From: a gamma proteobacterium SCGC AAA076-P13
GTDB lineage: Bacteria; Pseudomonadota; Gammaproteobacteria; Magnimaribacterales; D2472
NCBI GenBank assembly: GCA_000384935.1
Contig: ARRA01000004.1
Coordinates: 76,834-115,746 of the forward strand
Direction of reading: 5' to 3'
DNA length: 38,913 nucleotides
In this document: positions 1-9,948 of the stretch, piece by piece
Layout of the letters: the number at the start of each line of letters is the position of its first letter
Numbering within the stretch: position 1 is the first letter of the stretch
Translations under genes and position numbers: made by a program
The notes under the pieces: generated by a model
Seen by the model: the letters and a program-made list of their open reading frames with translations, nothing else
What the model was told of the DNA's origin: nothing
The model's database searches: none

Positions 1-800
<800 letters not shown>

Positions 801-805
801 TTACA

Positions 806-814
806 TGTTATAAT
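806..814 (+). promoter_or_regulatory. Probable gltB promoter, extended -10
   Basis: TGTTATAAT is a perfect TATAAT hexamer (809-814) with the TG of an extended -10 element. No good -35 is seen 16-18 bp upstream, as is usual for extended -10 promoters. Transcription would start near 821, giving a leader of about 19 bases before the gltB ATG at 840. Confidence 0.5.
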
Positions 815-839
815 TTATGTTAATACAAATAACTACATT

Positions 840-3800
840 ATGCCTGGGCTATTTAACAAGAAAGATTTTCGAGATAACTGTGGGTTTGGCCTGGTCGCCA
901 ATACCAATGGAATTAAATCTCATAAAGTTATCACTACTTCAGTAGATGCTTTGATTAGTATGACCCATAGAGGTGGGGTCGGCTCTGATGGCAAGACTGG
1001 AGATGGTTGCGGGCTTCTCTTTGATATAGACCATAACTACTTCAAAAATAAAATTTTACAAGAACAAAAAGTGGATCTTGGCGATCACTTTGCTATAGGC
1101 CAATTATTTTTTACAAAAAAACTTAAAAGTATTACATCTGAACTCGAAGAAATTTTAAATAAAGAGTCATTAACACTTGAAGCAACAAGGGAAGTTCCAA
1201 TTAAAAAAGATATTCTTGGCAAGATAGCACTAGACTGCTTACCAAACATATATCAAATTTTTATAAAACCAAAATCTAAAGATTTTAATCATCAAGAGTT
1301 TGAAACCAAACTACTACAAGCCAGGAAGTTTATCGAAGAAATTTTTATGGATGATGAAACTCTTTATATTTGCTCTATGTCATCCAAGACAATTGTTTAT
1401 AAAGGATTGATGCTTCCTAAGGCGATAACAGACTTCTATCCTGACTTAAATCAAAAAGATTTTAGAGCATCAACTTGTGTTTTTCATCAAAGATTCTCTA
1501 CAAATACAAGTCCCAGATGGTATCTTGCTCAACCATTTAGACTTCTTGCCCATAATGGTGAAATCAATGCAATTAGAGGGAATAGGAATTGGGTTAAGGC
1601 TAGATCATCTAAATTTTCTACTCCTCTTATACCAAAGATTCAAAAATTTAAGCAACTTGTAAATGAATCTGGATCAGACTCTTCATCATTGGATAACATG
1701 GTCGAGCTTCTGGTTAAAGGGGGAGTTGATCTTTTTAGAGCTGTTCGTATGGTTCTTCCGCCAGCATGGCAAAATACTCAAACCTTAGATCCTGATATAA
1801 GAGGCTTTCATGAATATAATTCTATGCATATGGAGCCGTGGGATGGTCCAGCTGGTATTGTCATGGCTGATGGCAAGTGGGCTGTTTGTATTTTAGATAG
1901 AAATGGACTCAGGCCTGCAAGATATCAAATAGATAAAAATAATATTATTACTGTAGCCTCTGAGACAGGGGTAAACCCTATTGATGAAAAAGATATTATA
2001 GAAAAAGGAAGAGTTCAGCCTGGTGGAATTCTGGCAATTGATACTTCCCTAGGAAAAATTTATAACCAATCAGAAATTGATCAAGTTCTTAAAGAGCAAT
2101 TTCCATATCGAAAGTGGTTAAAGGAAAATGCTGTATATATTGAATCAAGCTTAGATGCATACGAAGGCCCTGGTTTAAAAAAGATAAATCCTAATAAATT
2201 TATCACAGCATCAAAACTTTTCCTTCTTTTTAAAGAGGAGAGGGTTTCAGTTATTAAGCCTCTTGCAATTGAATCTCAAGAAGGAACTGGATCAATGGGT
2301 GATGATACTGCTCTGGCAGTTATGAGCAAAATGCATAGGCAGATGTATGACTTTTTTAGGCAACAATTTGCACAAGTAACCAACCCACCAATTGATTCCT
2401 TGAGAGAGGTTGGGGTTATGACACTGGAGACATGTTTTGGTCCAGAGCTAAATATTTATGAAGAAACTTCTGAGCATGCCAAAAGGCTTGTAACGACGTC
2501 CCCAGTCCTGTCTCACAAAAAACTAAACGCAGTTCTGAAGAATAAGTATTTTAAATCTGAAGATATAGATTTAATTTTTGATAAATCACTAAGCTTAGAA
2601 AAAGCTATCAAAAATTTACAAAAAGTTGTGGTAAAAAAAGTAAGAAATGGTGCATCAATAATTCATTTAATTGAAGATGTCCCTCTTGAAGGTAAATTAA
2701 CAATTAATGCATTATTAGCAGTTGGAGCAGTTCACCAAAACTTAGTTAAGCTAGGGTTAAGATCAGATGCAAATATAGTTATTAGCTCATCATCTGCAAG
2801 AGATACTCATCAAATAGCATGCTTAATTGGGTTTGGGGCAACCGCTGTTTATCCATCATTGGCATATCAGACTATTCTTGATCTAACACAAAGAAATGAA
2901 TTAAAAGGGCACCCTCATGAAAACTGCTCAAGGTATAGAAAAGGGGTTAATAAAGGACTCCTTAAGATAATTTCAAAAATGGGAATATCTACCATATCAA
3001 GTTATCGAGGGTCTCAATTATTTGAGATAGTAGGCTTAGACAGTGATGTGGTTAACCTTTGCTTTACTAATACAACTAGTAGAGTTAAGGGTAAGAATTT
3101 TAAAGATATAGATAAAGAGCTTAGAGCCTTGGATGACTACGCTAGATCAAACTTATCCGATATGAATGTAGGTGGACTGCTTAAATATATTCATGGCGGT
3201 GAATACCACGCATATAATCCAGAGATTGTTAAAAAATTACAGGAAGCTGTTACTTCTGGTTTAGATACTACTTATAAGGAGTATTCATATTTGGTTGATA
3301 ATAGGCCTCCTGCTATGCTCAGAGATCTACTAGAGGTTAATACCGAAAAAAAAGAGATAGATTTAGAAAAAGTAGAATCTCAACAAAACATACTTAAAAG
3401 ATTTGATTCAGCAGGAATGAGCTTAGGTGCTTTATCTCCAAAGGCTCATGAAACTTTAGCTGAGGCAATGAATGAGCTTGGTGGCAGATCTAATTCTGGA
3501 GAGGGTGGAGAAGCAGTTGAAAGATATGGCACATCAAAAATGTCTAAAATTAAACAAATTGCTTCCGGAAGGTTTGGTGTTACTCCTCATTATTTAGTGA
3601 ATGCTGAAGTACTTCAAATCAAAATTGCTCAAGGCGCTAAACCTGGAGAGGGTGGTCAGCTACCTGGAGGAAAAGTTAATAAACTTATTGCTAAATTAAG
3701 ATACTCTACTCCTGGAGTTACATTGATTTCTCCTCCTCCTCATCATGATATTTATTCGATAGAAGATTTAGCCCAACTTATATATGACTTAAAAGAGGTA

Positions 3801-5273
3801 AACCCAAAAGCACTTGTTTCTGTAAAATTAGTCTCTGAGCCAGGCGTAGGAACGATAGCTTCTGGTGTAGCAAAAGCCTACGCAGATTTAATTACAATTT
3901 CAGGCCATGACGGTGGTACTGGAGCTAGTCCATTAACTTCTATCAGATATGCTGGATCTCCGTGGGAGCTTGGGCTAGCTGAAGCTCATCAAAGCCTAAG
4001 AGATAGCGGCTTAAGACACAAAGTTAGGCTTCAGGCTGATGGAGGAATGAAAACCGGTTTAGATGTTATAAAGGCTGCTATTTTAGGAGCAGAGTCTTTT
4101 GGTTTTGGAACCGGACCAATGATAGCAATGGGTTGTAAGTATTTAAGAATATGCCATTTGAATAATTGCGCGACAGGTGTAGCAACTCAAAGAGAAGATC
4201 TAATTAACCACCATTTTGTTGGCGAAAAAGAAAAGGTAATGAATTATTTTAAATTTATTGCCAATGATGTTCGTGACCACTTAAGTGTTATGGGAGTGTC
4301 TAAAATTGAAGATATTATTGGTCAAACACAGTATCTGGAACAAATTAGTAATCTTGAATCCCAGTATCAATCGATTGATCTTAGCGATCTACTTTACAAG
4401 GATACTAAGACCAATGAAGCATTTTTCTGTACCTCTAAAAAGAATGCACCGTGGGATAAAGGTACTCTTTCAAAAAAAATCTTAAGAGATGTAAAGCCTT
4501 TAATTGATAAACACCAATCAATATCTAAGGATTATAAAATTTCTAATACCGACAGGTCTATTGGTGCTTCTTTATCAGGCTATGTTGCTAAAAATTTTGG
4601 TGAAGAAGGGTTCAAAGAACAATTAAACATTAACTTCACTGGATCAGCAGGCCAAAGTTTTGGTTGTTGGAATGCAAATGGCATTAATCTCAACATAGAA
4701 GGCGATGCAAATGATTATGTGGGTAAAGGCATGAATGGTGGAAGAATCGTAGTTAAAAATGATAGCCATTATGCCAAAACAAACCCAAATACATCTTTGG
4801 TTGGTAATACCTGTTTGTATGGAGCAACAGGTGGTGAGTTATATGTATCTGGGAGAGCAGGTGAACGATTTGCAGTTAGAAACTCAGGAGCTAATGCTGT
4901 TATAGAAGGAGCTGGGGATCACTGCTGTGAATATATGACAGGAGGCCATGTAACAGTTTTGGGCTCTGTTGGTGCTAACTTTGGAGCAGGTATGACAGGT
5001 GGATTTGCATATGTTTTAGATGAAGATAAAACATTTTTTGATAACTGTAATAGAGGCTTGGTAAACCTTGAAAGAATTACAACAGAAGACATGCAATCAC
5101 ACAGAAAACATCTTAAAGAAATAATTAGAGCTCACTATAAGCTTACCAATAGCTCTAAAGCTAAAGAACTAGTAGATGATTTTGATAAGTTTGAACCGTA
5201 TTTTTGGCTCGTTGTTCCAGCGGCATCAAATATTCATGATCTCTTAAAGGCAACTACCGCAAACGCAGCCTAA
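840..5273 (+). CDS. gltB: Glutamate synthase large subunit (GltB)
   Basis: Alpha subunit of glutamate synthase: converts glutamine plus 2-oxoglutarate to two glutamates in ammonium assimilation, paired with GltD. At 1477 residues it has the full family length. After a 13-residue propeptide comes DNCGFGL, so Cys14 becomes the N-terminal nucleophile of the class II glutaminase domain (about 14-400). The FMN/synthase domain lies around 780-1200 and includes the 3Fe-4S cysteines C1099, C1105 and C1110 (spacing x5, x4). The C-terminal GXGXG beta-helix domain follows (about 1220-1450, repeats such as GNTCLYGATGG). The ATG at 840 places Cys14 as expected for the propeptide; no Shine-Dalgarno is visible. 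The stop overlaps the end of convergent aroB by 4 nt. In pseudomonads gltB follows aroB on the same strand; here it points toward aroB. Confidence 0.98.
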   Translation: MPGLFNKKDFRDNCGFGLVANTNGIKSHKVITTSVDALISMTHRGGVGSDGKTGDGCGLLFDIDHNYFKNKILQEQKVDLGDHFAIGQLFFTKKLKSITSELEEILNKESLTLEATREVPIKKDILGKIALDCLPNIYQIFIKPKSKDFNHQEFETKLLQARKFIEEIFMDDETLYICSMSSKTIVYKGLMLPKAITDFYPDLNQKDFRASTCVFHQRFSTNTSPRWYLAQPFRLLAHNGEINAIRGNRNWVKARSSKFSTPLIPKIQKFKQLVNESGSDSSSLDNMVELLVKGGVDLFRAVRMVLPPAWQNTQTLDPDIRGFHEYNSMHMEPWDGPAGIVMADGKWAVCILDRNGLRPARYQIDKNNIITVASETGVNPIDEKDIIEKGRVQPGGILAIDTSLGKIYNQSEIDQVLKEQFPYRKWLKENAVYIESSLDAYEGPGLKKINPNKFITASKLFLLFKEERVSVIKPLAIESQEGTGSMGDDTALAVMSKMHRQMYDFFRQQFAQVTNPPIDSLREVGVMTLETCFGPELNIYEETSEHAKRLVTTSPVLSHKKLNAVLKNKYFKSEDIDLIFDKSLSLEKAIKNLQKVVVKKVRNGASIIHLIEDVPLEGKLTINALLAVGAVHQNLVKLGLRSDANIVISSSSARDTHQIACLIGFGATAVYPSLAYQTILDLTQRNELKGHPHENCSRYRKGVNKGLLKIISKMGISTISSYRGSQLFEIVGLDSDVVNLCFTNTTSRVKGKNFKDIDKELRALDDYARSNLSDMNVGGLLKYIHGGEYHAYNPEIVKKLQEAVTSGLDTTYKEYSYLVDNRPPAMLRDLLEVNTEKKEIDLEKVESQQNILKRFDSAGMSLGALSPKAHETLAEAMNELGGRSNSGEGGEAVERYGTSKMSKIKQIASGRFGVTPHYLVNAEVLQIKIAQGAKPGEGGQLPGGKVNKLIAKLRYSTPGVTLISPPPHHDIYSIEDLAQLIYDLKEVNPKALVSVKLVSEPGVGTIASGVAKAYADLITISGHDGGTGASPLTSIRYAGSPWELGLAEAHQSLRDSGLRHKVRLQADGGMKTGLDVIKAAILGAESFGFGTGPMIAMGCKYLRICHLNNCATGVATQREDLINHHFVGEKEKVMNYFKFIANDVRDHLSVMGVSKIEDIIGQTQYLEQISNLESQYQSIDLSDLLYKDTKTNEAFFCTSKKNAPWDKGTLSKKILRDVKPLIDKHQSISKDYKISNTDRSIGASLSGYVAKNFGEEGFKEQLNINFTGSAGQSFGCWNANGINLNIEGDANDYVGKGMNGGRIVVKNDSHYAKTNPNTSLVGNTCLYGATGGELYVSGRAGERFAVRNSGANAVIEGAGDHCCEYMTGGHVTVLGSVGANFGAGMTGGFAYVLDEDKTFFDNCNRGLVNLERITTEDMQSHRKHLKEIIRAHYKLTNSSKAKELVDDFDKFEPYFWLVVPAASNIHDLLKATTANAA

Positions 5274-6340
5274 GCAAAAGATTTTTCTAGGCTTTTATTA
5301 TTAAATTGGTTAGTTTTAAAAGCTACTCCTTTTGAATTTATAAGAACCAAGCTTAATTTTCCTGATGATACCTTCTTATCATTAGATAAGTACTTTTTTA
5401 AGTCTTTAAGCTTATACTTTTCATAATTGCTTTCAAGGCCCAATGAATCAATCAAATTAATTATATTATCTAGTTGATGAATCTTAATATGACCTTCAAA
5501 ATATGATATTTTTGCTGCTATCACCATTCCTAGAGTAACTGCTGCTCCATGAGTTATCCCTTTATAATTTTTAGAAGCTTCTATGGCATGTCCAAAAGTA
5601 TGACCAAAATTTAGAATAGCCCTTATGCCATTTTCTTTCTCATCCTGAGTAACTATTTTTGATTTAGTTATGATTGATTCCTCTATGATATCTTCAAGAA
5701 TATTAAGATTTCTTGATTTTATTTTTTTAGAATTTTCATGTATTAATTTATATAGTTTTTTATTTCCAATAAATGCATATTTAATGACTTCTCCTAAACC
5801 TGACTTATATTCTATTTCTGGCAAGGTTTCCAAGAATTTACTGCTAATGAGAACAAGACTGGGATTATTAAAAGAACCAACTAAATTTTTACCTTGTTTA
5901 ATATTAATAGCAGTTTTTCCTCCAACGGAAGAATCTACTTGAGCCAGGAGCGTAGTTGGAATCTGGATGAAATCTATACCTCTTAAATATGTTGCAGCAC
6001 AAAACCCAGTAATATCTCCTACTACACCACCTCCAAAAGCTATCATTGAATCAGACCGATCAAACTTTAAATCTGCTAACTTTTCTTGAATTTTGATGAA
6101 CGTTGAAAATGATTTAGATTTTTCTCCACATGGAATCTCATAAAAATGTAATTGTTTTTTAAAGCTTAGAAGATTTTTAAGTTCTCGAATGTACTTACTA
6201 GGTATTCCTGAATCAGTAATAACCAGGATTTTATTTTTAGATTTTAAATGTTTTGAGAGTCTAATTTTTGTAATAGCATTTCTTGCTATAACAACATCAT
6301 ATTGTGAATTTTTTTTACCAACCTTGATAATCTTAGCCAT
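5270..6340 (-). CDS. aroB: 3-dehydroquinate synthase
   Basis: Second step of the shikimate pathway: DAHP to 3-dehydroquinate, NAD- and metal-dependent, cytoplasmic. 356 residues, normal for the family. The NAD-binding GGGVVGD is at 103-109 and the substrate/NAD stretch through VDSSVGGKT at 135-143. The metal ligands are in place: E184 (SGLGEV), H247 (NFGHTFGHA) and H264 (THGAAV). It overlaps upstream aroK by 8 nt, so the two are translationally coupled; the aroK-aroB pairing is the usual gammaproteobacterial one. Its 3' end overlaps gltB by 4 nt in convergent orientation, leaving no room for a separate terminator. Confidence 0.97.
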   Translation of the reverse strand: MAKIIKVGKKNSQYDVVIARNAITKIRLSKHLKSKNKILVITDSGIPSKYIRELKNLLSFKKQLHFYEIPCGEKSKSFSTFIKIQEKLADLKFDRSDSMIAFGGGVVGDITGFCAATYLRGIDFIQIPTTLLAQVDSSVGGKTAINIKQGKNLVGSFNNPSLVLISSKFLETLPEIEYKSGLGEVIKYAFIGNKKLYKLIHENSKKIKSRNLNILEDIIEESIITKSKIVTQDEKENGIRAILNFGHTFGHAIEASKNYKGITHGAAVTLGMVIAAKISYFEGHIKIHQLDNIINLIDSLGLESNYEKYKLKDLKKYLSNDKKVSSGKLSLVLINSKGVAFKTNQFNNKSLEKSFA

Positions 6341-6842
6341 AGTTCTTAACTAACTTAATTATTTCCGAAGATACCTGTTGGCTTGATTTATTTTCTGTAT
6401 TAACTGTATAGTCTGAAACTTCTTCATATAAACTTTCTCGAGCAATATGAAGATTTTTTAGTATTTCACCAGGATCTCCATTTTTAAGCAATGGCCTGTC
6501 TTTGTCTTTTGAAGTCCTTTCAAGCTGAACCTCAATTGGGGTAGCCAGGTAGAAAACCGTTCCTCGTGATGACAAAAGCTCTCTATTCGTTTCAGATAAG
6601 ATAATTCCTCCGCCAGTAGATAAAACTATAGAGTTCTGCTTAACCATCTCTTCTAAAACTTTGGTTTCTCTTTTTCTGAAGCCGTCCTCACCCTCTAGAT
6701 CAAAGATCCAATCTATGGAAGCGCCAGTTCTTGTTTCTATTTCCTCATCAGTATCAAAAAAATTTAAAAATAATTCACTAGAAATTATTTTTCCAACGGT
6801 TGATTTTCCTGATCCCATGGGACCTACTATAAATATATTCAT
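6333..6842 (-). CDS. aroK: Shikimate kinase
   Basis: Phosphorylates shikimate at the 3-hydroxyl with ATP. 169 residues, typical of AroK. The Walker A loop is GPMGSGKST at residues 7-15; the DTD shikimate-binding motif (FFDTDEEIE) follows at about 29-37, then the GGG motif (STGGGII) and the lid region with RPLL. First gene of the aroK-aroB pair. In most gammaproteobacteria pilMNOPQ lies between mrcA and aroK; here aroK starts only 95 bp from divergent mrcA. AroK and AroL are hard to tell apart by eye; the aroB context favours aroK. Confidence 0.95.
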   Translation of the reverse strand: MNIFIVGPMGSGKSTVGKIISSELFLNFFDTDEEIETRTGASIDWIFDLEGEDGFRKRETKVLEEMVKQNSIVLSTGGGIILSETNRELLSSRGTVFYLATPIEVQLERTSKDKDRPLLKNGDPGEILKNLHIARESLYEEVSDYTVNTENKSSQQVSSEIIKLVKNYG

Positions 6843-6937
6843 AATTTTATTTCAGAATTTTAACACCTTACTCCTGAAAATACCTTTTTTGATATTAAAA
6901 CTTCATTGTTTAAGAGATAATAAGAAAGTTATAAATT

Positions 6938-9379
6938 ATGTTAAATACAATTAAAATTTTCTTTTGGTTGGGCCTTTCAGGTTGCTTATTAGCTATTCTT
7001 GCAGTTATAACAACCTTCTTTTTACTAAAACCTTCACTACCAGAAATATCTTTAGTAGATGAATCTCAGTTACAAATGCCTCTCAAAATTTACACAGAAG
7101 ATGCAGTGTTAATAGGAGAGTTTGGAGAAATTAAAAGAAGACCTCTAAAATTCAATGAAATACCTGTAGATATTAAAAATGCATTTTTGGCAGCAGAGGA
7201 TGATGCATTTTTTAATCACCAGGGAATAAGTTATACAGGATTACTCCGCTCAATCATAAGATGTATTGGTCCTGACGGTTGCTTTGGTGGTGGAGGAACG
7301 ATCTCCATGCAGGTAGTGCGAGGTTATTTACTCACTAGAGATCAAACAATTCTTAGAAAAGTAAAAGAAATTTTTCTTGCTCTTGAACTTGAAAGCAACC
7401 TCACAAAAGAAGAAATCTTTGAGCTGTATGTGAATAGGAACTTTTTTGGTAATAGGTCTTATGGAATTGAGGCTGCTTCAAATACCTACTTTAATAAATC
7501 AGTTCCTGACTTAACTTTGGCAGAGTCTGCAGCTATTGCAGCAATGGCTCAATCCCCATCAAGAATTAATGCAATTAAAGCTCCGCTTAGAACAAAACAA
7601 AGAAGAGACTGGATATTATCTAGAATGCTAAAACTTAGATTAATAAATAGTAAAACCTATATAGAAGCTTTAGATGAGCCTTTAAGGGTAGCAAATGATA
7701 TTGATTTATATGAAACAGATGGAAGGTATCTAGCAGAGCTTGCTAGACAGGAAATTATTAAAAGATATGGTCTTAAAGCTTATAAAAATGGCTGGTCTGT
7801 TTTTACAACCATTAATTCTAAATCTCAAGATAGTGCTCAAAAACATCTAAAGAACCAATTATCTATTTATCATAAAAGACATGGTTGGATTGACTCACCT
7901 AACTTTATCCAAGTATTTAATGATGAGCAGTTAACCAAACTAAATAATCTAGATAGCACCTTTATCTTTGAAGAAATATCAAAAATGAATTCTTTTGATA
8001 ATGATGAACTAACTATTAATAAAGTGAATTCGATATTTGATGAGTTTCCTTTTTATAAATCATATATTAAGGGCTTAGTAATAAAACTAGGCCCATCAAC
8101 ATTATTTTTCCTTAATGAAAATTTAGAAATTGATTCGATACCATGGTCGTCTGAATACAAATGGGCAAGACAAAGGATTAGTATTGATCAAAAAGGGCCT
8201 TTACCCGAATCATTTGATGCATTTATTGAGATAGGAGACTTTATTTACCTAAAATCTATAGATGGTGTCTTGGTTCTAGACCAAATCCCAGTCGCAGAAG
8301 CATCACTGGTTTCCATTGATCCAAAAGATGGAAAATTAATCTCTTATGTTGGGGGAATGGACTTTAATAAAAGTAATTTTGATAGAGTTAGGCTGTCTTA
8401 TCCCCAATCTGGATCCAGCTTTAAGCCATTTATTTATGCTTCAGCACTAGCGAATGGATATAACTTATCCTCTCTAATTAATGATGCGCCAATAGCTTTT
8501 GAAGATAGTAATTTAGAAAGTGTTTGGAAACCTCAAAATTATACTGGTAAATTTTATGGGCCAACGTCAATAAGGGAGGCACTGGTTCAATCAATAAATA
8601 TTGTATCGATTAAACTTTTAAGAGAGCTTGGAATTACAAAATCTCATAACTATATTGAAAAATTTGGTTTTGAAAAAAATAGATTACCTGCTGATTTGTC
8701 GTTGGCACTCGGATCTGGAAATTTTTCACCAATTGAGATGGTTAGAGGCTTTAGTGTTATTGCAAACGGGGGTTATTTAGTAGACCCATATTTTGTGTCT
8801 AAAATTATTGATAGAAATGGTGAAATTATCTACTCTCATGACGCATACCTTCAATCAAAAAATATTAGCTCATTATCTGCCTTTCCTTGGCTTGATACTT
8901 TAGAAATGGAAACTAAACGCCCTTATGCGCTTTTAAAACCAATAAATAATAATGAGAAAGTTATTGATGAGAGGGTTGCATATTTGATTACAGATATCCT
9001 CCAGGAGCATATGAAGAGAGGGTCAGCAGGAAGAATATCTGCTTCATTAAATAGGGATGATATTGCAGGAAAAACAGGTACAACTAATGATGCTATTAGT
9101 ACATGGTTCTCTGGTTTTCATGAAGATCTAGCAACCACTGTATGGGTTGGAACAGATAATTTTTCTTCATTAGGAAAAAATGAGTATGGCTCATCCATAG
9201 CATTACCTATTTGGGTAGATTATATGAATGACCAACTGCAGGAGCTTGAAGTAAAAACAAGTTCTATTCCTGAAAATATGTCCTTCATTAAAGTGAATCC
9301 CGACACAGGTAAACCAAATATCTCAAATGATACAAATACTTATTTTGAACTTTTTTTAGATGAAAATATCACTAATTAG
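6938..9379 (+). CDS. mrcA: Bifunctional penicillin-binding protein 1A (transglycosylase/transpeptidase)
   Basis: Inner-membrane enzyme that polymerises and crosslinks peptidoglycan in the periplasm. 813 residues, close to E. coli PBP1A. A single N-terminal membrane anchor lies at about 8-30. The GT51 glycosyltransferase domain carries EDxxFxxH at 87-94 with catalytic E87, and GGGTISMQVVR. A PBP1A-type insert follows. The transpeptidase has SSFK at 493-496 (nucleophile S493), an SIN motif, and KTGT at 712-715. It is divergent from aroK, as in pseudomonads but without the pil genes between. The 3' end overlaps slmA by 4 nt, convergent. No Shine-Dalgarno and no well-placed promoter are apparent in the 95-bp spacer. 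Confidence 0.96.
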   Translation: MLNTIKIFFWLGLSGCLLAILAVITTFFLLKPSLPEISLVDESQLQMPLKIYTEDAVLIGEFGEIKRRPLKFNEIPVDIKNAFLAAEDDAFFNHQGISYTGLLRSIIRCIGPDGCFGGGGTISMQVVRGYLLTRDQTILRKVKEIFLALELESNLTKEEIFELYVNRNFFGNRSYGIEAASNTYFNKSVPDLTLAESAAIAAMAQSPSRINAIKAPLRTKQRRDWILSRMLKLRLINSKTYIEALDEPLRVANDIDLYETDGRYLAELARQEIIKRYGLKAYKNGWSVFTTINSKSQDSAQKHLKNQLSIYHKRHGWIDSPNFIQVFNDEQLTKLNNLDSTFIFEEISKMNSFDNDELTINKVNSIFDEFPFYKSYIKGLVIKLGPSTLFFLNENLEIDSIPWSSEYKWARQRISIDQKGPLPESFDAFIEIGDFIYLKSIDGVLVLDQIPVAEASLVSIDPKDGKLISYVGGMDFNKSNFDRVRLSYPQSGSSFKPFIYASALANGYNLSSLINDAPIAFEDSNLESVWKPQNYTGKFYGPTSIREALVQSINIVSIKLLRELGITKSHNYIEKFGFEKNRLPADLSLALGSGNFSPIEMVRGFSVIANGGYLVDPYFVSKIIDRNGEIIYSHDAYLQSKNISSLSAFPWLDTLEMETKRPYALLKPINNNEKVIDERVAYLITDILQEHMKRGSAGRISASLNRDDIAGKTGTTNDAISTWFSGFHEDLATTVWVGTDNFSSLGKNEYGSSIALPIWVDYMNDQLQELEVKTSSIPENMSFIKVNPDTGKPNISNDTNTYFELFLDENITN

Positions 9380-9945
9380 CTTTTAAATATATTTAGAGAA
9401 AGGAGTTCCCATACATTATCTATATAGCTGCTTGGAGAGTCTTTAAATTTTGAACGAATATACCTTCCAACATTCCCCTCTAAACATGTAACTATAAGCT
9501 GGGCTGAAATACCGGGCTGGGTAATAAGATTGTCTGTATCCTCTGAAAGCATTTGTTTTATAGATAGCTCGAACCTTTCAAAAAACTGATTTACAGAATC
9601 AGTGACATTCTGCTCATCGGAAGAAAGAGCCTCTCTAGAGAGAAGCCTTGCAAAACCCTTATTTTTTTCAATAAATATCATGAAGAATAAAAATGCATTC
9701 TTTACTTTTTCTTTTGGGGCTAGTTTAGATTTTTTTAGCTCTCCACACTTATTAAAAATTGCATCATCACAAAATGAAAAAAGTTCAGCATAAATAGCTC
9801 TTTTGCTTGGAAAATGCCTGTAAAGAGCAGCTTCAGTTATTTTTGATTTTTCAGCTAATAAAGAAGTAGTTATTTTGGATAGGTTTCTTTCTTCAAGTAA
9901 TCCAGCAAGGGCCTGTAAGATAATATTTTTTCTATCATTTTTCAT
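9376..9945 (-). CDS. slmA: Nucleoid occlusion factor SlmA (TetR fold)
   Basis: A TetR-fold protein that, when bound to its chromosomal sites, blocks FtsZ assembly over the nucleoid. 189 residues. The helix-turn-helix spans about 26-55 and includes EAALYRHFPSK, nearly identical to E. coli SlmA. Later stretches NQFFERFE and EGNVGRYIRSKFK correspond to NQLFERIE and EGMLSRFVRSEFK of E. coli SlmA. This full-length match, and the position directly downstream of algC (3-nt gap), which parallels the pseudomonad dut-algC-argB-slmA order, separate it from a generic TetR repressor. argB is not present between them. The 3' end overlaps mrcA. Confidence 0.85.
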   Translation of the reverse strand: MKNDRKNIILQALAGLLEERNLSKITTSLLAEKSKITEAALYRHFPSKRAIYAELFSFCDDAIFNKCGELKKSKLAPKEKVKNAFLFFMIFIEKNKGFARLLSREALSSDEQNVTDSVNQFFERFELSIKQMLSEDTDNLITQPGISAQLIVTCLEGNVGRYIRSKFKDSPSSYIDNVWELLSLNIFKS

Positions 9946-9948
9946 AAA

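Noticed and set aside
6906-6935. TTGTTT and TATAAA as an mrcA promoter
   Set aside because: The spacing is acceptable but transcription would start after the mrcA ATG.
9376-9945. Generic TetR repressor of the neighbouring genes
   Set aside because: The match to SlmA runs over the whole length, including the C-terminal half, and the algC neighbour fits slmA.
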